Source: CBDUXT01 sp965371245 (GTDB lineage Bacteria > Planctomycetota > Phycisphaerae > UBA1845). From it: 64,000 bases of DNA. The stretch lies in assembly GCA_965371245.1 (NCBI GenBank), contig CBDUXT010000015.1, positions 1 to 64,000 of the forward strand, read 5' to 3'. A model generated the notes under the pieces. It was given only the letters and a program-made list of their open reading frames with translations, made no database searches and had not been told where the DNA came from. Below are positions 1 through 10,400 of this stretch, piece after piece. A program made the translations under genes and the position numbers. The first letter of the stretch is position 1. Every line of letters starts with the position of its first letter.

Positions 1-174
1 ACCGAATCGGCGGTCAGTTTTCAGAGCACAGGGCGCGAGCCCTGTGACCGGTCTGGTATCGTAGAAGCCCCATGCTTGTTCGGATCGTGTCCGTGGGCTT
101 GCGCCCACGGCTCTGACGCGGCGTGGCGCCGTCAAGATGGCTTTGCACGCTCCGCCAAACCTGTCACGCGCCCG
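1..174 (-). repeat. Dispersed 180-bp repeat, copy A (cut by window edge)
   Basis: On the minus strand this matches, with few differences, two further copies at 17488-17667 and 18996-19175. Each copy holds two perfect hairpins, one with arms GTGGGC around a short loop and one with arms ACAGGGC. The left end is cut by the window start. It is non-coding: the open frames through it only reproduce the repeat. Confidence 0.85.
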
Positions 175-306
175 TCCGCCACGGGAGGGCGGCGTTTTGT
201 TGGCCTTTTCCCGATACGTCTGGTAGGCTCGCCGCGGGTCCGGGTACGCACGAGGCGGTCTCGGCGACGCCGCTGGGCGCGCCTGGCAATCTAGAGGAGA
301 TAGACG

Positions 307-975
307 ATGATGCGACTTGTGATGACAATCGGTACGGTGGGCTTGGCCGCGGTGACGTGGCAGATGGCCGCGTGCAACCTCATTCCCGTTACGGTTGACG
401 TCCCGCTCCAACTGGGAAACCCGACGTTTGATGTGGTGGCGGGTGTGCCTACCGGCAAGACCATCCTGTTCGGCGCGCAAAGCGACTTCCCGTTCTCGCC
501 GGGTAGGGGCACGCTGGAGTTCGACCCGACGAACTTCACCATCGTGCGAGGTTCCGGCAAGGCCCGTGCGACCACACAGCAAGCGACCCCGCTCTGCTCC
601 GAACAAGCCGAAAGTTTCGTGACCGCCTGTATCGACGGCGGGACGGACAGCGCTGCGTGCGCGGATCAGGGAGTTCAGTCCCTCGCATCCTGCCTTTCCG
701 ACGCCGGTCAAATCGAGATCAGGACTTGGGTCAGCGCGTTCGATTCAACGGTCCCGGCGTGCGAGTCCGGCGACGGTGTCGATACCTATGGACCCTACGT
801 CATTGAGCTGGACGATAGCGACAACGTGGTCTCGATCAGCGGCTCACCGCGCACATTGCAACCCGACACGCTGACCTGGCTGGACACGGTGGGTGCGCGG
901 GTCTGCATTCAGGTCGTCGCGGGTTTCACCGGGCAGGTCATAATCAACGAGTTCTCGCTGAGCCTCGGACTCTAG
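307..975 (+). CDS. Putative lipoprotein of unknown function
   Basis: This 222-residue protein begins with a short hydrophobic stretch ending in 'QMAACN', a plausible lipoprotein signal with the lipid-bearing cysteine near residue 23. The start is supported by AGGAGAT at 294-300, seven bases before the ATG. The mature part is rich in Asp, Thr and Val and carries a cysteine-containing central segment (about residues 98-140) followed by a beta-rich C-terminal half. I recognise no catalytic motif. The protein is probably anchored in the envelope facing the periplasm. It stands alone between a repeat on the left and the convergent murD on the right. It could instead be a surface adhesion module. 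That it is a real gene is supported by the ribosome-binding site and the signal sequence. Confidence 0.7.
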   Translation: MMRLVMTIGTVGLAAVTWQMAACNLIPVTVDVPLQLGNPTFDVVAGVPTGKTILFGAQSDFPFSPGRGTLEFDPTNFTIVRGSGKARATTQQATPLCSEQAESFVTACIDGGTDSAACADQGVQSLASCLSDAGQIEIRTWVSAFDSTVPACESGDGVDTYGPYVIELDDSDNVVSISGSPRTLQPDTLTWLDTVGARVCIQVVAGFTGQVIINEFSLSLGL

Positions 976-1037
976 CGCCTGTTGGCGTTGCTCAGCGGAA
1001 TAGTCGCTAGCGACCATGAGCGCTGTAGGTACGCGCC

Positions 1038-2417
1038 TCACGGTCGTGACGTCAGACTGCGCACGCTCTCTACAAATCGCCGGCCGCGGTCCGCGAAGTT
1101 GGCGTGTGTGTCAAAACTCGGTGCGCCGGGCGAGAACAGCACGACATCGCCCGCCTGCGCAGCCTCTTGGGCGATCCGTGTGGCCGCCGTCAGCCCGTCG
1201 GCGGTATGGATCACCATTGCCGCGGATCGCTCACGAAGGATATGGGCAAGCGGCGGCCCGGACTCGCCCAGGCAAATGGCCGTGTGACACCGGCTCGCTG
1301 CTTCGCGGACCAACGCCGCCTGGTCGCTCTGAGTTTTCTGTCCGCCGAGGATCACAACGCCCGGTCGCTGCAGCGTTTGGAGCGCGGTGACCGTCGCGGC
1401 GGGCGAGGTTGACTTGGAGTCATTGTAATAATCGACTCCGTCCAGCGTGCGAACGTGTTCCAGCCGATGGGGCAGCCCCGAAAACTCGCGCAACGCCTGT
1501 GCAACGGTGTGGTCGTCAAGTCCCAGATGACGGCATACCGTCAGCGCCGTGCCGGCGTTATGCCGGTTGTGCTCGCCGGGTACCCGTAAGACCAGCGCCG
1601 GGTCGAGGTCCGAGGTTCGTATCAGTCGAGGCGCGCCGCCGGAGAGGCGTCGGGCGACCGAGGCATCCGCCTCCTTCTCAAGGTTCCCCACGACAACCGC
1701 CAAGGTCTGGGCACTGGAGCCGATGATGTTCAGCTTGGTCGCGACGTACTCGGCATAACCGTCATATCGATCCAGATGGTGCGGCGAGAGGTTCGTGACC
1801 ACCGCGATCGTCGGTGCCCAATCGATGCGCGGGAGCCCCTCCAACTGGGCATTGGACAACTCGAGCACCACGAGATCGGTCGGCCGCATGCGATCGAGGT
1901 CGCCAAGAAGCGATCTTCCAATGTTTCCGCCCAGGTACGTGCCCGTGAACGAGGCGCCGCCCGATCGGCGGCACGCCTCCAGCGAGTCGGCGAGCATGGC
2001 ACAGGTCGTGCTCTTCCCGTAGGTTCCGGTCACCCCGATCACGCGACAGGGGCACCGCTGGCAAAACAGGTTGATCTCCGTGGTCCAAGGGATCCGTCGA
2101 TCCTTAATCGCCTGGAAGAACGGCGATCGCCTGCGATCGATGGCCGGATTGAGCACCACCCAATCCACGGAATCGAGGTCCGCGTCGTCGTGTCCGCCCA
2201 GGCGAAACGTAACCTCAAGACCGGCCAGCTTCTCCAGGGACTCGCCCAGCGCCGCCTGCGAAGCCAAGTCGGTCACGGTCACGTCGGCCCCCTGGGCGAC
2301 AAGCCACTGCGTCACGCCGACACCGCCGCCGAAGCGACCCAGCCCGACGACCAACACCCGCCGCCCGGCGATCCCTGTCGGCGTTTCTTGGGCGAGCCTT
2401 GGCGACGTCGAGGACAC
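1038..2417 (-). CDS. murD: UDP-N-acetylmuramoylalanine--D-glutamate ligase
   Basis: MurD adds D-glutamate to UDP-MurNAc-L-alanine in the cytoplasmic stage of peptidoglycan synthesis, using ATP. An N-terminal nucleotide-sugar-binding fold opens with 'VLVVGLGRFGGG' (about residues 21-32). The ATP loop 'GVTGTYGKSTT' follows at about 128-138, then the Mur ligase central region and the C-terminal ligase domain with 'YYNDSKSTSPAAT'. From the GTG at 2417 the protein is 459 residues, the usual MurD length. The frame stays open for 84 more codons upstream to 2669, but that part is translated intergenic repeat and is rejected as an N-terminus. No good ribosome-binding site is visible before the GTG, so the exact start is the weak point. 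No other mur gene is nearby, so this gene is not in a dcw cluster here. Confidence 0.9.
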   Translation of the reverse strand: MSSTSPRLAQETPTGIAGRRVLVVGLGRFGGGVGVTQWLVAQGADVTVTDLASQAALGESLEKLAGLEVTFRLGGHDDADLDSVDWVVLNPAIDRRRSPFFQAIKDRRIPWTTEINLFCQRCPCRVIGVTGTYGKSTTCAMLADSLEACRRSGGASFTGTYLGGNIGRSLLGDLDRMRPTDLVVLELSNAQLEGLPRIDWAPTIAVVTNLSPHHLDRYDGYAEYVATKLNIIGSSAQTLAVVVGNLEKEADASVARRLSGGAPRLIRTSDLDPALVLRVPGEHNRHNAGTALTVCRHLGLDDHTVAQALREFSGLPHRLEHVRTLDGVDYYNDSKSTSPAATVTALQTLQRPGVVILGGQKTQSDQAALVREAASRCHTAICLGESGPPLAHILRERSAAMVIHTADGLTAATRIAQEAAQAGDVVLFSPGAPSFDTHANFADRGRRFVESVRSLTSRP

Positions 2418-2480
2418 GGATTCGTCTCGCTGTGTGGTTTCCGTGGCACGCCACGTGGCCCAAGCCTTCGCCCAGAGCCT

Positions 2481-2525
2481 GGAAGTCCGTTGAAAAGTGC
2501 GGCATCGGCTTCCAGCCGGTGTTGT
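2481..2525 (+). repeat. GTTGAAAA-type intergenic repeat, short copy
   Basis: It contains 'CGTTGAAAAGTGCGGCA' followed by a CCAGCCGGTG segment. It belongs to the same family as 10473-10560, 19925-19996, 21434-21533 and 22715-22766. It lies just upstream of murD. Confidence 0.6.
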
Positions 2526-2537
2526 CCCTGGCGGTGG

Positions 2538-2621
2538 GTGCCGTGGGCAAACTTGTTTGCCCGTGTTGCTACGAGACCAGCACGGGCAAGCCGGCGCTTG
2601 CCCATGGCACCCAACCATCGA
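2538..2621. repeat. GGGCAAGC/GCTTGCCC hairpin repeat
   Basis: Inverted arms built from GGGCAAAC...GTTTGCCCG and CGGGCAAGC...GCTTGCCC lie in the 568-base gap between murD and the lipoprotein gene at 2986. A related copy lies at 60538-60612 between nuoG and nuoH. The rest of this gap shows only the promoter at 2812-2841. Confidence 0.6.
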
Positions 2622-2811
2622 TTGACGTGCGACGCAGCACCAGGGCATCGGTGCCCGCATGCGTGGCAACCATCGGGCGGCGCGTCATTGTAGGAAGTGT
2701 CCGCCCGGCGACAACGCCCGCTGCCCGCCGGAAGGCGGGGCGAAAGACGAAATCCCACGCCAGCGTGGCCCGCTCAAGCGAAGAAAGTCCCTCCGCTTCA
2801 GCCTACGATGA

Positions 2812-2841
2812 TTGACAGGATTCTTGTCAAACCCGTATAAT
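2812..2841 (+). promoter_or_regulatory. Consensus sigma-70-type promoter
   Basis: TTGACA at 2812-2817 and TATAAT at 2836-2841 match the -35 and -10 consensus exactly, with an 18-base spacer. The next start codon on this strand is at 2986, giving a leader of about 135 bases for the lipoprotein gene. Confidence 0.75.
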
Positions 2842-2985
2842 TTATGCGTTGTTTCAGCATGCGCGGGAGCGCAGGCTGTGCCGGAGCAGACTTACGGCGC
2901 GCCCGCCTGATCCGTAGGCGGCGAGACAAAGCCTCGGCCGTGCCGTGGGCTTTCACGGATTATCGCGTTTTGGAGCGCCAAGTCG

Positions 2986-3993
2986 ATGAACGTAGCGGGT
3001 TCCCGTCCCTCTTTATTTCGTTGGTTCCGACCGCTCGCGCAACTCGCGTGTGCCGCCCTGGCTATGCCCCTGATTGGATGCCCCGCCGTTCCAAACAACA
3101 ACGCGGGCAACGGCCAGAACACCAACAGCAACGGTTCGACCGCCGTCACGGCGCGCATCGTGAACTTCTCGGCCAACATCAGTGTCCCGATCGACCTGGC
3201 ATCTCCGCTTTCCGTTCTCTACACGGTGACGGGCAGCCCCGATGCGCTTTCCGGGTTTTACGTTCCGGTGGCCGACGGAACCCCCGGGTCGGGGCCGATC
3301 GGCGATCGAGTCATCACCGCCATGAATCTTCCGGTCGGCGTCAATCAGGCGTTTTCATTCGACCCGGCGGCCGTGGGCGTCGGTTTCTTCCGCGTGGGTG
3401 TGCTGGCCGTAACCGGCGTGGAGAATGTTCTGGGCGAGAGCGACGGGGTGATTCAGGTGACCGGACCACCGCAACCCATGTTTGTGCAGCCGGCAACACT
3501 GACCTGTGGCGGTGGGACGAACCAGGATGCAGCGTGCGGGCCGAACGACGCGAGCACCTGCGCCGGGACGTGCGTCGGTGGCGACGCCGTCGGCAGCCTG
3601 TGCGCCCGGGACGAGGATTGCGGTGTCGATGGTGTTTGCGTCGGAAGCGGACCCTGTATGACCGAACTGGCCGTTGGGGAAGACGTGACCGTCAGCTTCG
3701 ACGTGGGCGATCCGGAAGGCGGCGTCCAGTGGCGACTCTTTTATCTTCAACCGGGTGACGATCGAAGCGCCCCGGCAGACCAGCTCGGCGTGGAGATCGC
3801 CATCGGCAGCGGCAACGTGGCCTCGGTGTTGTTCTCGCCCATCGACGAAGCCGGGGCACCCCTGCCCGACGGCGACTACGAATTGGGGCTGTCCGCCACG
3901 GACAGCGGCCGATCGGTGGCTGACACCGTGTCGCTCGGCGAGGCCGAGGGCATCGTGACGATTTTCGGCCCGTTCGTACGGATCATCTCCTAG
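2986..3993 (+). CDS. Putative lipoprotein with Cys-rich insert
   Basis: The 335-residue product starts with a signal sequence ending in 'LAMPLIGCP', a good lipobox with Cys near residue 31, followed by an Asn/Gly-rich linker. The body is beta-rich, with two halves that look like immunoglobulin-type folds flanking a Cys-rich block (about residues 172-228) of the form 'DEDCGVDGVC'. That block type recurs in secreted proteins of this organism, including the large protease at 4490-10471. No enzyme motif is seen. It probably sits in the outer envelope as a structural or binding protein. A perfect sigma-70 promoter lies 145 bases upstream, so it may be well expressed. GGAG about a dozen bases before the ATG is a modest ribosome-binding site. 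Confidence 0.72.
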   Translation: MNVAGSRPSLFRWFRPLAQLACAALAMPLIGCPAVPNNNAGNGQNTNSNGSTAVTARIVNFSANISVPIDLASPLSVLYTVTGSPDALSGFYVPVADGTPGSGPIGDRVITAMNLPVGVNQAFSFDPAAVGVGFFRVGVLAVTGVENVLGESDGVIQVTGPPQPMFVQPATLTCGGGTNQDAACGPNDASTCAGTCVGGDAVGSLCARDEDCGVDGVCVGSGPCMTELAVGEDVTVSFDVGDPEGGVQWRLFYLQPGDDRSAPADQLGVEIAIGSGNVASVLFSPIDEAGAPLPDGDYELGLSATDSGRSVADTVSLGEAEGIVTIFGPFVRIIS

Positions 3994-4489
3994 CGTATGA
4001 TCACACCTCATCTTGCGGGTTCAGATTCGCCTCTGCCATGGGCATGAGCCGGCGTTGCGTCCGCAAGGCGCCCGAAACGGGCGAAACACAGGCCCCGCAG
4101 CAGCCGTAAGTCCTGTTGCTACCGATAAATACGGTTGCCACCGCTCTCCGCGGCGTAGGATGCGCCCTCGGTTGACAGACACTTGGCTCCAGCGATACGA
4201 TTGTCGTCGGGATAACGTCTCGGCCACCGCTGTCCGACCGGCAGCGGGTCGCTATTTTGGTATAGAGGGGGAGGCGGGTCAGCATCCCCGTGGTCGTGGT
4301 GGCCGCGGCGCTTAACCCCAACCGGTGGTGCAAATACACTTTGCACGATTCCCCGGTCGCCGTGCCTGCGGGACATCGCTACCAGGCCCACCTTACCGTG
4401 ACGGTTTGCCGTTGTTTTCTGAGTTAGTCTGACCGCTTGTCGTCCACCGCCCACACGGGCGCGGGACACCCGATGGGAGTGGCGAGAAC
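3994..4489. other. Non-coding gap before the M6-like protease gene
   Basis: About 500 bases without a supported gene. The only structure I see is a short inverted repeat GTGCAAA-TACAC-TTTGCAC near 4329, with no run of T after it, so it is not a convincing terminator. The leader of the downstream protease must lie here, but no clear promoter is visible. Confidence 0.5.
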
Positions 4490-7400
4490 ATGAGAGATCG
4501 AAGGGACCGAAGGTTGGCGGCGCGATCGTTGGTGATCACCTGTGCAACGCTGGCCTGCGTTCAGCTTCATGTCGTGAAGACGGCCACGGCTGGGGAGCGC
4601 CAGTTCGTGGTGATGCTGGCGGACTCGCCCAAGGAAGGCAACGCACAAACCACCGACCTGATCAATCCCGAGGTCGTTCGCAAGGCCTACTTCGACCGCA
4701 TAGATCCCGCCATCGACTCGTTCGCTGAGTATTGGGAAGAAATCAGCTACGGCGACGTGACGATTAGCGGCATCGTCACCGATTGGATCAAACTGCCATG
4801 GCGGATCACGAAGGGTGCGGGTACGGAAGGCTTCGTCGATCTCAATATGAACGAAACGTACCAGTACGGCGCTGGCGAGCGGTTCGACAACAACCGGGGG
4901 ATGATCGCATTCGATCTCCAGCCGCCGCTTCCGCCATTCCTCTCGCCCGGGGGACAGGATGTGGTTCCCGGCACCGAGAGCCCCGCTGATCCTGGGCAAT
5001 CCATCTGGATGCCGGGCGAGCGTTTCATCGACATGGACGGCGACGGCGCCTGGGACGCACTCGACGAGGCCCGCAACTCGGTGGATTTCTTTAGCAAAAG
5101 GTGTACCGAGGAAGAACCAGCGAAGCTCTGCGTGCTGGACTCCGATTGCGACCAAACGATTCCGCTGAACACATGCGAACTCGTTACCGGGGAAGTCTCC
5201 CCGGACGGACGCCCCGACCTTCTCGGCCCATGGGTTGATCTTGACGAGGATGGTGTACCGACCAACACTGCCGGCTGTCTGTATATGCCGGATGACGACA
5301 ACGATGGCAATCCAAACTGCTGCCCGGAGGGGCCCGCTAGCATCGGCTGCGAGGCGTTTCCCGCCGAAGGGGCGTGCCCGCCGCGTCAGTGGGTCGGTCT
5401 CAATGGGAACGAGTTTATTGATTGCAACGGGAACCTGGTCCCCGACGCATGCGACATCAGCTGTTTCTCGGCGGCGTGCAGGGCTCTCGGTGGACTAGAG
5501 CAATGGCCGACGTGCGGCGGGAGTTCAGACCGACTGCCGCTTTCGTCATCGGCAACCGACTGCGATGTGGAGACGGGAGATACCGTCCCGGATGAGTGCC
5601 AGTTCACGATGTCGGGAGAGGATTGCGTGGCCACTGCCCCCGATGGCGATAGCGGTGACCCCTGTGTTGGCGTGCCCGAGTGTACTTCGCTACCCATCGA
5701 GGACGCGGAGCGAAGTCTTGCACAGCTGAGTTTGCGATGCGAATTCCACGATTCCAACGATAGCGGAACACTCGACATTGTCGAGCCGTTCGAGAACTTT
5801 CTACTCAAATGGGATCCGGAGGCAGGGGCAAGTGGAAACGGCGAATGGGTAGTCGTCGATGACGAGTATGTCGTCAATAACTATCCAGGCCACGCGGACC
5901 GGCTCTTGGCGCGAGCCACGTCCCGCCCGATCTACGCCGAACACGACCCGGAGCGACTCGCGAGTTCAATGTGTTTCTGTTCTGACGGGAGCGCGTGCCA
6001 GTCGGTCACCGTGACGATCGATGGTGAAGAGATCGACATCGCGGAGGCGTGCCAAGTCGGTGAGCATACGCAATTCAACCCGCCCGACCTGTGGACGGAA
6101 ATCGGATCGTCAAAGATGCAAGCCGATGATTTTGTCATTCAGGAGGCCCCGGTTACGCCCGAACCTTCCTGGTACAAACAGGCCTGGGTTGATCGGTATG
6201 GCACTGAGGCGCCGGCGTGGGGTGGTCCAACCCGGCGGATGGTCCCTCTGCCACTCTCCGGACGTCGTTGTTTTTTCGCAACGCATGGAGGCGTGAACGG
6301 CGACGGAACGGGCTGGGTTGGGTGCGGCGCCAACGATCCGCGAGTGGTTTTCGCAACGTCGCTGTCCTGCGATGTTGCGAACCCGATTCCGAACGCTTTC
6401 GACGTGACTTGCAACTTCCGGATTCTTCCCGAAGAGGTGAATGGGCTCGGTGCACCGCTCATTCTCTATGACGGCCCGGTAGAGCACGACGACCTGCCGT
6501 CGTCCAAGTACCACCGCGCTGGCGACCAGAAGCTGGGTGAGGTTACTTCGCCGTTCAACCAAGATATATGGGGGGAGGATCGTGGAACACACGACCCGGG
6601 CAACATCGGAGGCTCCGATGACATCATCCCGGCGGCCGGTCCGTACGCAACCCATATTCACGGCAACTTCGGGCGCGACGCCGGGAATCTGCTGCACATG
6701 GAACTCTTGACCTGGCGGACGGAGCCGCCGTTCAACAACGGGCGGGCATGGCTCAGCCTCGGATCTCGAACGCAACCCCTCGTCGAACTATTCGGCTTCC
6801 GCGACTTCAACCTCGATGGTGTCCTCGATCAGGGCGAGATTCGCAACGATGGCTCGGACAACTATGTAACCGCGCCTGACGGAACAGGAAACGGAACGGG
6901 AACAGCGTACCCATGGAACCGGCGACGGCTCGTTGAAGATTGTATGGAAATACTCGACGACGTCATTGATTTCGACGACTTCGTCGATCCCGTTGCGATG
7001 GATCGAGTCACCTGCGGAACCGGTCCGCTTACGACATCCATCCCCGTACCGTTACGGGGCGCGCCTGGGGATTCAAGTGTCGTCGAAGCAAGCGGCGTTC
7101 TTTCGGGAATCGTGCTTCTGTCGGCTGGGGGCGGGCAGGGGAGATTCCCTACGGCCCCCAGTTTCTTTCCGATCCACAACGAGGACGGTCTTGCGGACAC
7201 ACGCTTCCCTGACACCGACCTACCTCGCGACACGCAAACCCCTGAGCTTCTGAAAGAATGCACAGAGGAACCAGGGAAAGTTTGTGCGAACGCCTCGGAC
7301 TGCGACCTGTCGGTTCCACGGAACAAATGCGGGGAAGTCGATTTTCTGCCCCAGATAAGTTGGAACATGTTCGTCCATGACCTCGTGACCTGCCTCGATT

Positions 7401-10400
7401 GCAGCTCTCGCTTCGCGTCGGATCAAACCGTGAACCCCACTGACATCCAAACGGCGTTCGCAGCGCATGAATATCTTCACACATGGGAGGGTTTCCCCGA
7501 CCTCTACGACTACGACGTCTTCGACAACGGACCCGTGGTAAACTGTCCGATCGGACGTTGGGACATCATGGCTGGCGGCGGGCTGGTCCACCCCGCGCCC
7601 ATCCTGAAGGCTTCTCCATGCACGGACTGGATCAAGCCGATCGATCTGGCCACGATACTCACGCCAGGCGTGGACGCAGTCGTGACAATGCCGCCCGTCG
7701 AATCGGTACGCGACGAGAGCTACTTCTTTCTTCAGAACGACAAACGGCCGCGCGAGCGGCTCTGGTTTTGGTCGGCCGGGAACGGGTTCGACTTGCGCCT
7801 TCCCGGTGCGGGAATGTTGATACAACACACGGACGTCTTTTCGAACTTCGACGCGGTTCCGCAACAACAACGGTCGTCCGACCGACCGGGGTTCGTGATG
7901 GTCCAGGGAGACGGCAATGAGGATCTTCAGGCGTGCAGCGCCGACGGAAACCGAGGGGATGCCGGCGACCCTTGGCCCGGCAGCAGCGACGCGCGACAGT
8001 TCAACCACAACACGGTGCCGCCGGCGGACTGGTTCTCGGCCAACAGTTGGACGGGGATCGACATCCTCGATGTGATCCCGGACGGAGCGGGCTCGGTACA
8101 GTTGAAGATCAACTGGGTGCCGACGTCGATTCCCAGCCTCCGGTTCGAGAGTCCGCCCGCCGGGCAGACGGTGGGCTCGAATCTCACACTCAGCTTTGAC
8201 GTCAGCGACGTGTTCGGCGGCACGACCGTAAAGCTCTTCTACATCCATAACCAACGCACGTGCAGTGCGACGGGGTTGCCCTGCTCACGCACTTTGGATT
8301 GCCCGTTGCTGCCGACCGAGCCGAACTTCTGCCGCCACGACGTGAATCCCCTGACGGCAAGCGTGATCGGAGAACAACCAAAGGTCAATCCGGGCACCAA
8401 GACCATGACACAGACCTGGAACATCAGTTCCGTACCGGATGGTCGCTACGTGCTCTTTGCCAAGCTGATTCCCGGCCAGGGCGCGGATGGCACCGAAGAG
8501 AAATTCACAACACCGCGTGCGGGTCGAAACAACGAGGGTGACGGATCGCTGGTGGTGACGAACGTCGCTATCGACACCGACAATGCCGACTCGGACGACA
8601 CGTCCAGATCAGAGACATGGACGGCTGTCGCGACCGACCCGTTGGGACAGACGTGGCGGGTGAACAGCACGCTTACGCAACCCGTGCTTGATGAGGACAA
8701 CCCCAACGGTGATCCATATCCCAAGGCGGCGACGGGCTCGGAATACCAATCGATCGGCGGCGAGGTTCGGTTCACGATTGCCGCCGGCGATGTGCCCTTT
8801 CGAATGGGCGACAGCTTCTCCTTCACAACCACGGGCTATACGGCCGTCAGCAGCAGCCTCACCATTGCGGGCGGTCGGGTAACAGTGAACCCGGTGGCCG
8901 TCATCCAGGCGGCACCGTTGGCAGGTGACCCACCACTACTTGTGACGTTCAACGCCTTCGGTTCGTTTGGTCCCAACGGCGAGGAGCTTAGTTACGAATG
9001 GGACTTCGGCGATGCAAGCCCGGTTCAATCCGGGGTCGAGGTGTCGCACGTGTTCGTCGTTCCGAGGAAGTTCACAGTTCGCCTGAAGGTGACCAACGAC
9101 GCCGGTCGAATCGGCGAAGCGCAGGTCGATATCGCCGTAACGAACAACTCACCGCAGGCGCTTGTGATTGCCACTCCTCGTAGCGGGTCTGCGCCGTTAC
9201 TCGTTCAGTTCAACGGCGAAGGATCCAGCGATCCGGAGGGCCAACCGCTGACGTACGTCTGGGACTACGGTGATGGTAAGGGTGCTAACGCCGCTCGTGA
9301 ACCGGGTCCGGCATTCGCCACGGTCGAGCACGCCTATTTGAATGACGCCGCCGGCGTGCCCTGCACGCCGAGCCACACTTGCGAATTCGTTGCGACGCTT
9401 ACCGTGATCGACGAGGGTGGCAAGGAGAACTCGGACAGCGTCGTCATCCGCGTCGGGAACTCCGACCCCATTGCAAGCGTAACGGTTTCGCCCTCGGGCG
9501 GCACCGCCCCGCTGACGGTGGAGTTCGATGCCTCCACGTCGCAGGATCCGGACGGCGATTCGTTTACGGTTGAGTGGGATTTCGGCGACGGGTCCGCAAC
9601 CGAGATGGGACTTCGAGTGACGCACACGTACACCGATCCCGGTACGTTCCGGCCCACGGCGACGCTGACCGACACCAACGGCGGCGTGGGGACTTGGACC
9701 GGCGTGTCGATCGACGTGACGGTCAATCAACCGCCCGCCGCCCAATTCACGGTTCGCCCCACCAGCCGTCGCGCCTTCGTCGGCGAGGAGTTCACGTTCG
9801 ACGGTGCCGCGTCAACCGACCCGGATGGACCGATTGATTCTTACGAGTGGGACTTCGGCGACGGCTCTGAAAAGAGGTCGGGTGTCGTGGTGACGCATGC
9901 GTTTACCGCAGTTGCCCCGGACGGCGTGCAGGTGACGTTGACGGTCAAGGACGAGGGGGGCCTGTCGAACACGGCCAGCGTTACCGTGATGGTTCTGCCC
10001 AATCCGGACAACCGACCGCCGGTGGCACACATTTCCACGTTGCCTTCCGCCTGTACGGATCCGTGCCCCCTGAACCTCGACGCCAGCCTTTCCTTCGATC
10101 CGGATGGCGATGACCTGACGTTCACGTGGAGGATCTTCCTTTTGGAGAACGATGTTCCGGTTCTAAAGGACAGCTTTGCCGGAATGACTCGCCAACGTGA
10201 GTTCACCACGCCGGGTCGGTACCAGATCGAATTGCTGGCCGATGATCAAAAAGGCGGGATCGGCAGGGACGGCCCGGTCTCGCTCGTGGTCAGCGAACAG
10301 ATTGAGCCCGAGCCCGGTCAGGATGTCCCGCCGGTGGACGGAGGCGGCATTCCCGACAGCGCCAACCAGCGCCCCTTGCCGACGCTCTGCGGCCTCGGCA

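Noticed and set aside
76..294. Small open frame in repeat copy A, with similar peptides in the other two copies
   Set aside because: The shared peptide ('SCPWACAHGSDAAWR') is the translated DNA repeat; there is no ribosome-binding site and it recurs in intergenic positions only.
2418..2669. 84-codon N-terminal extension of MurD
   Set aside because: It translates the intergenic GTTGAAAA and GGGCAAGC repeats and has a Cys/Pro/Trp-rich composition unlike a MurD N-terminus; the family fold begins after the GTG at 2417.
4329..4347. Inverted repeat GTGCAAA/TTTGCAC as a terminator
   Set aside because: The stem is only 7 bp with no T-run, and it lies far from the preceding gene end.
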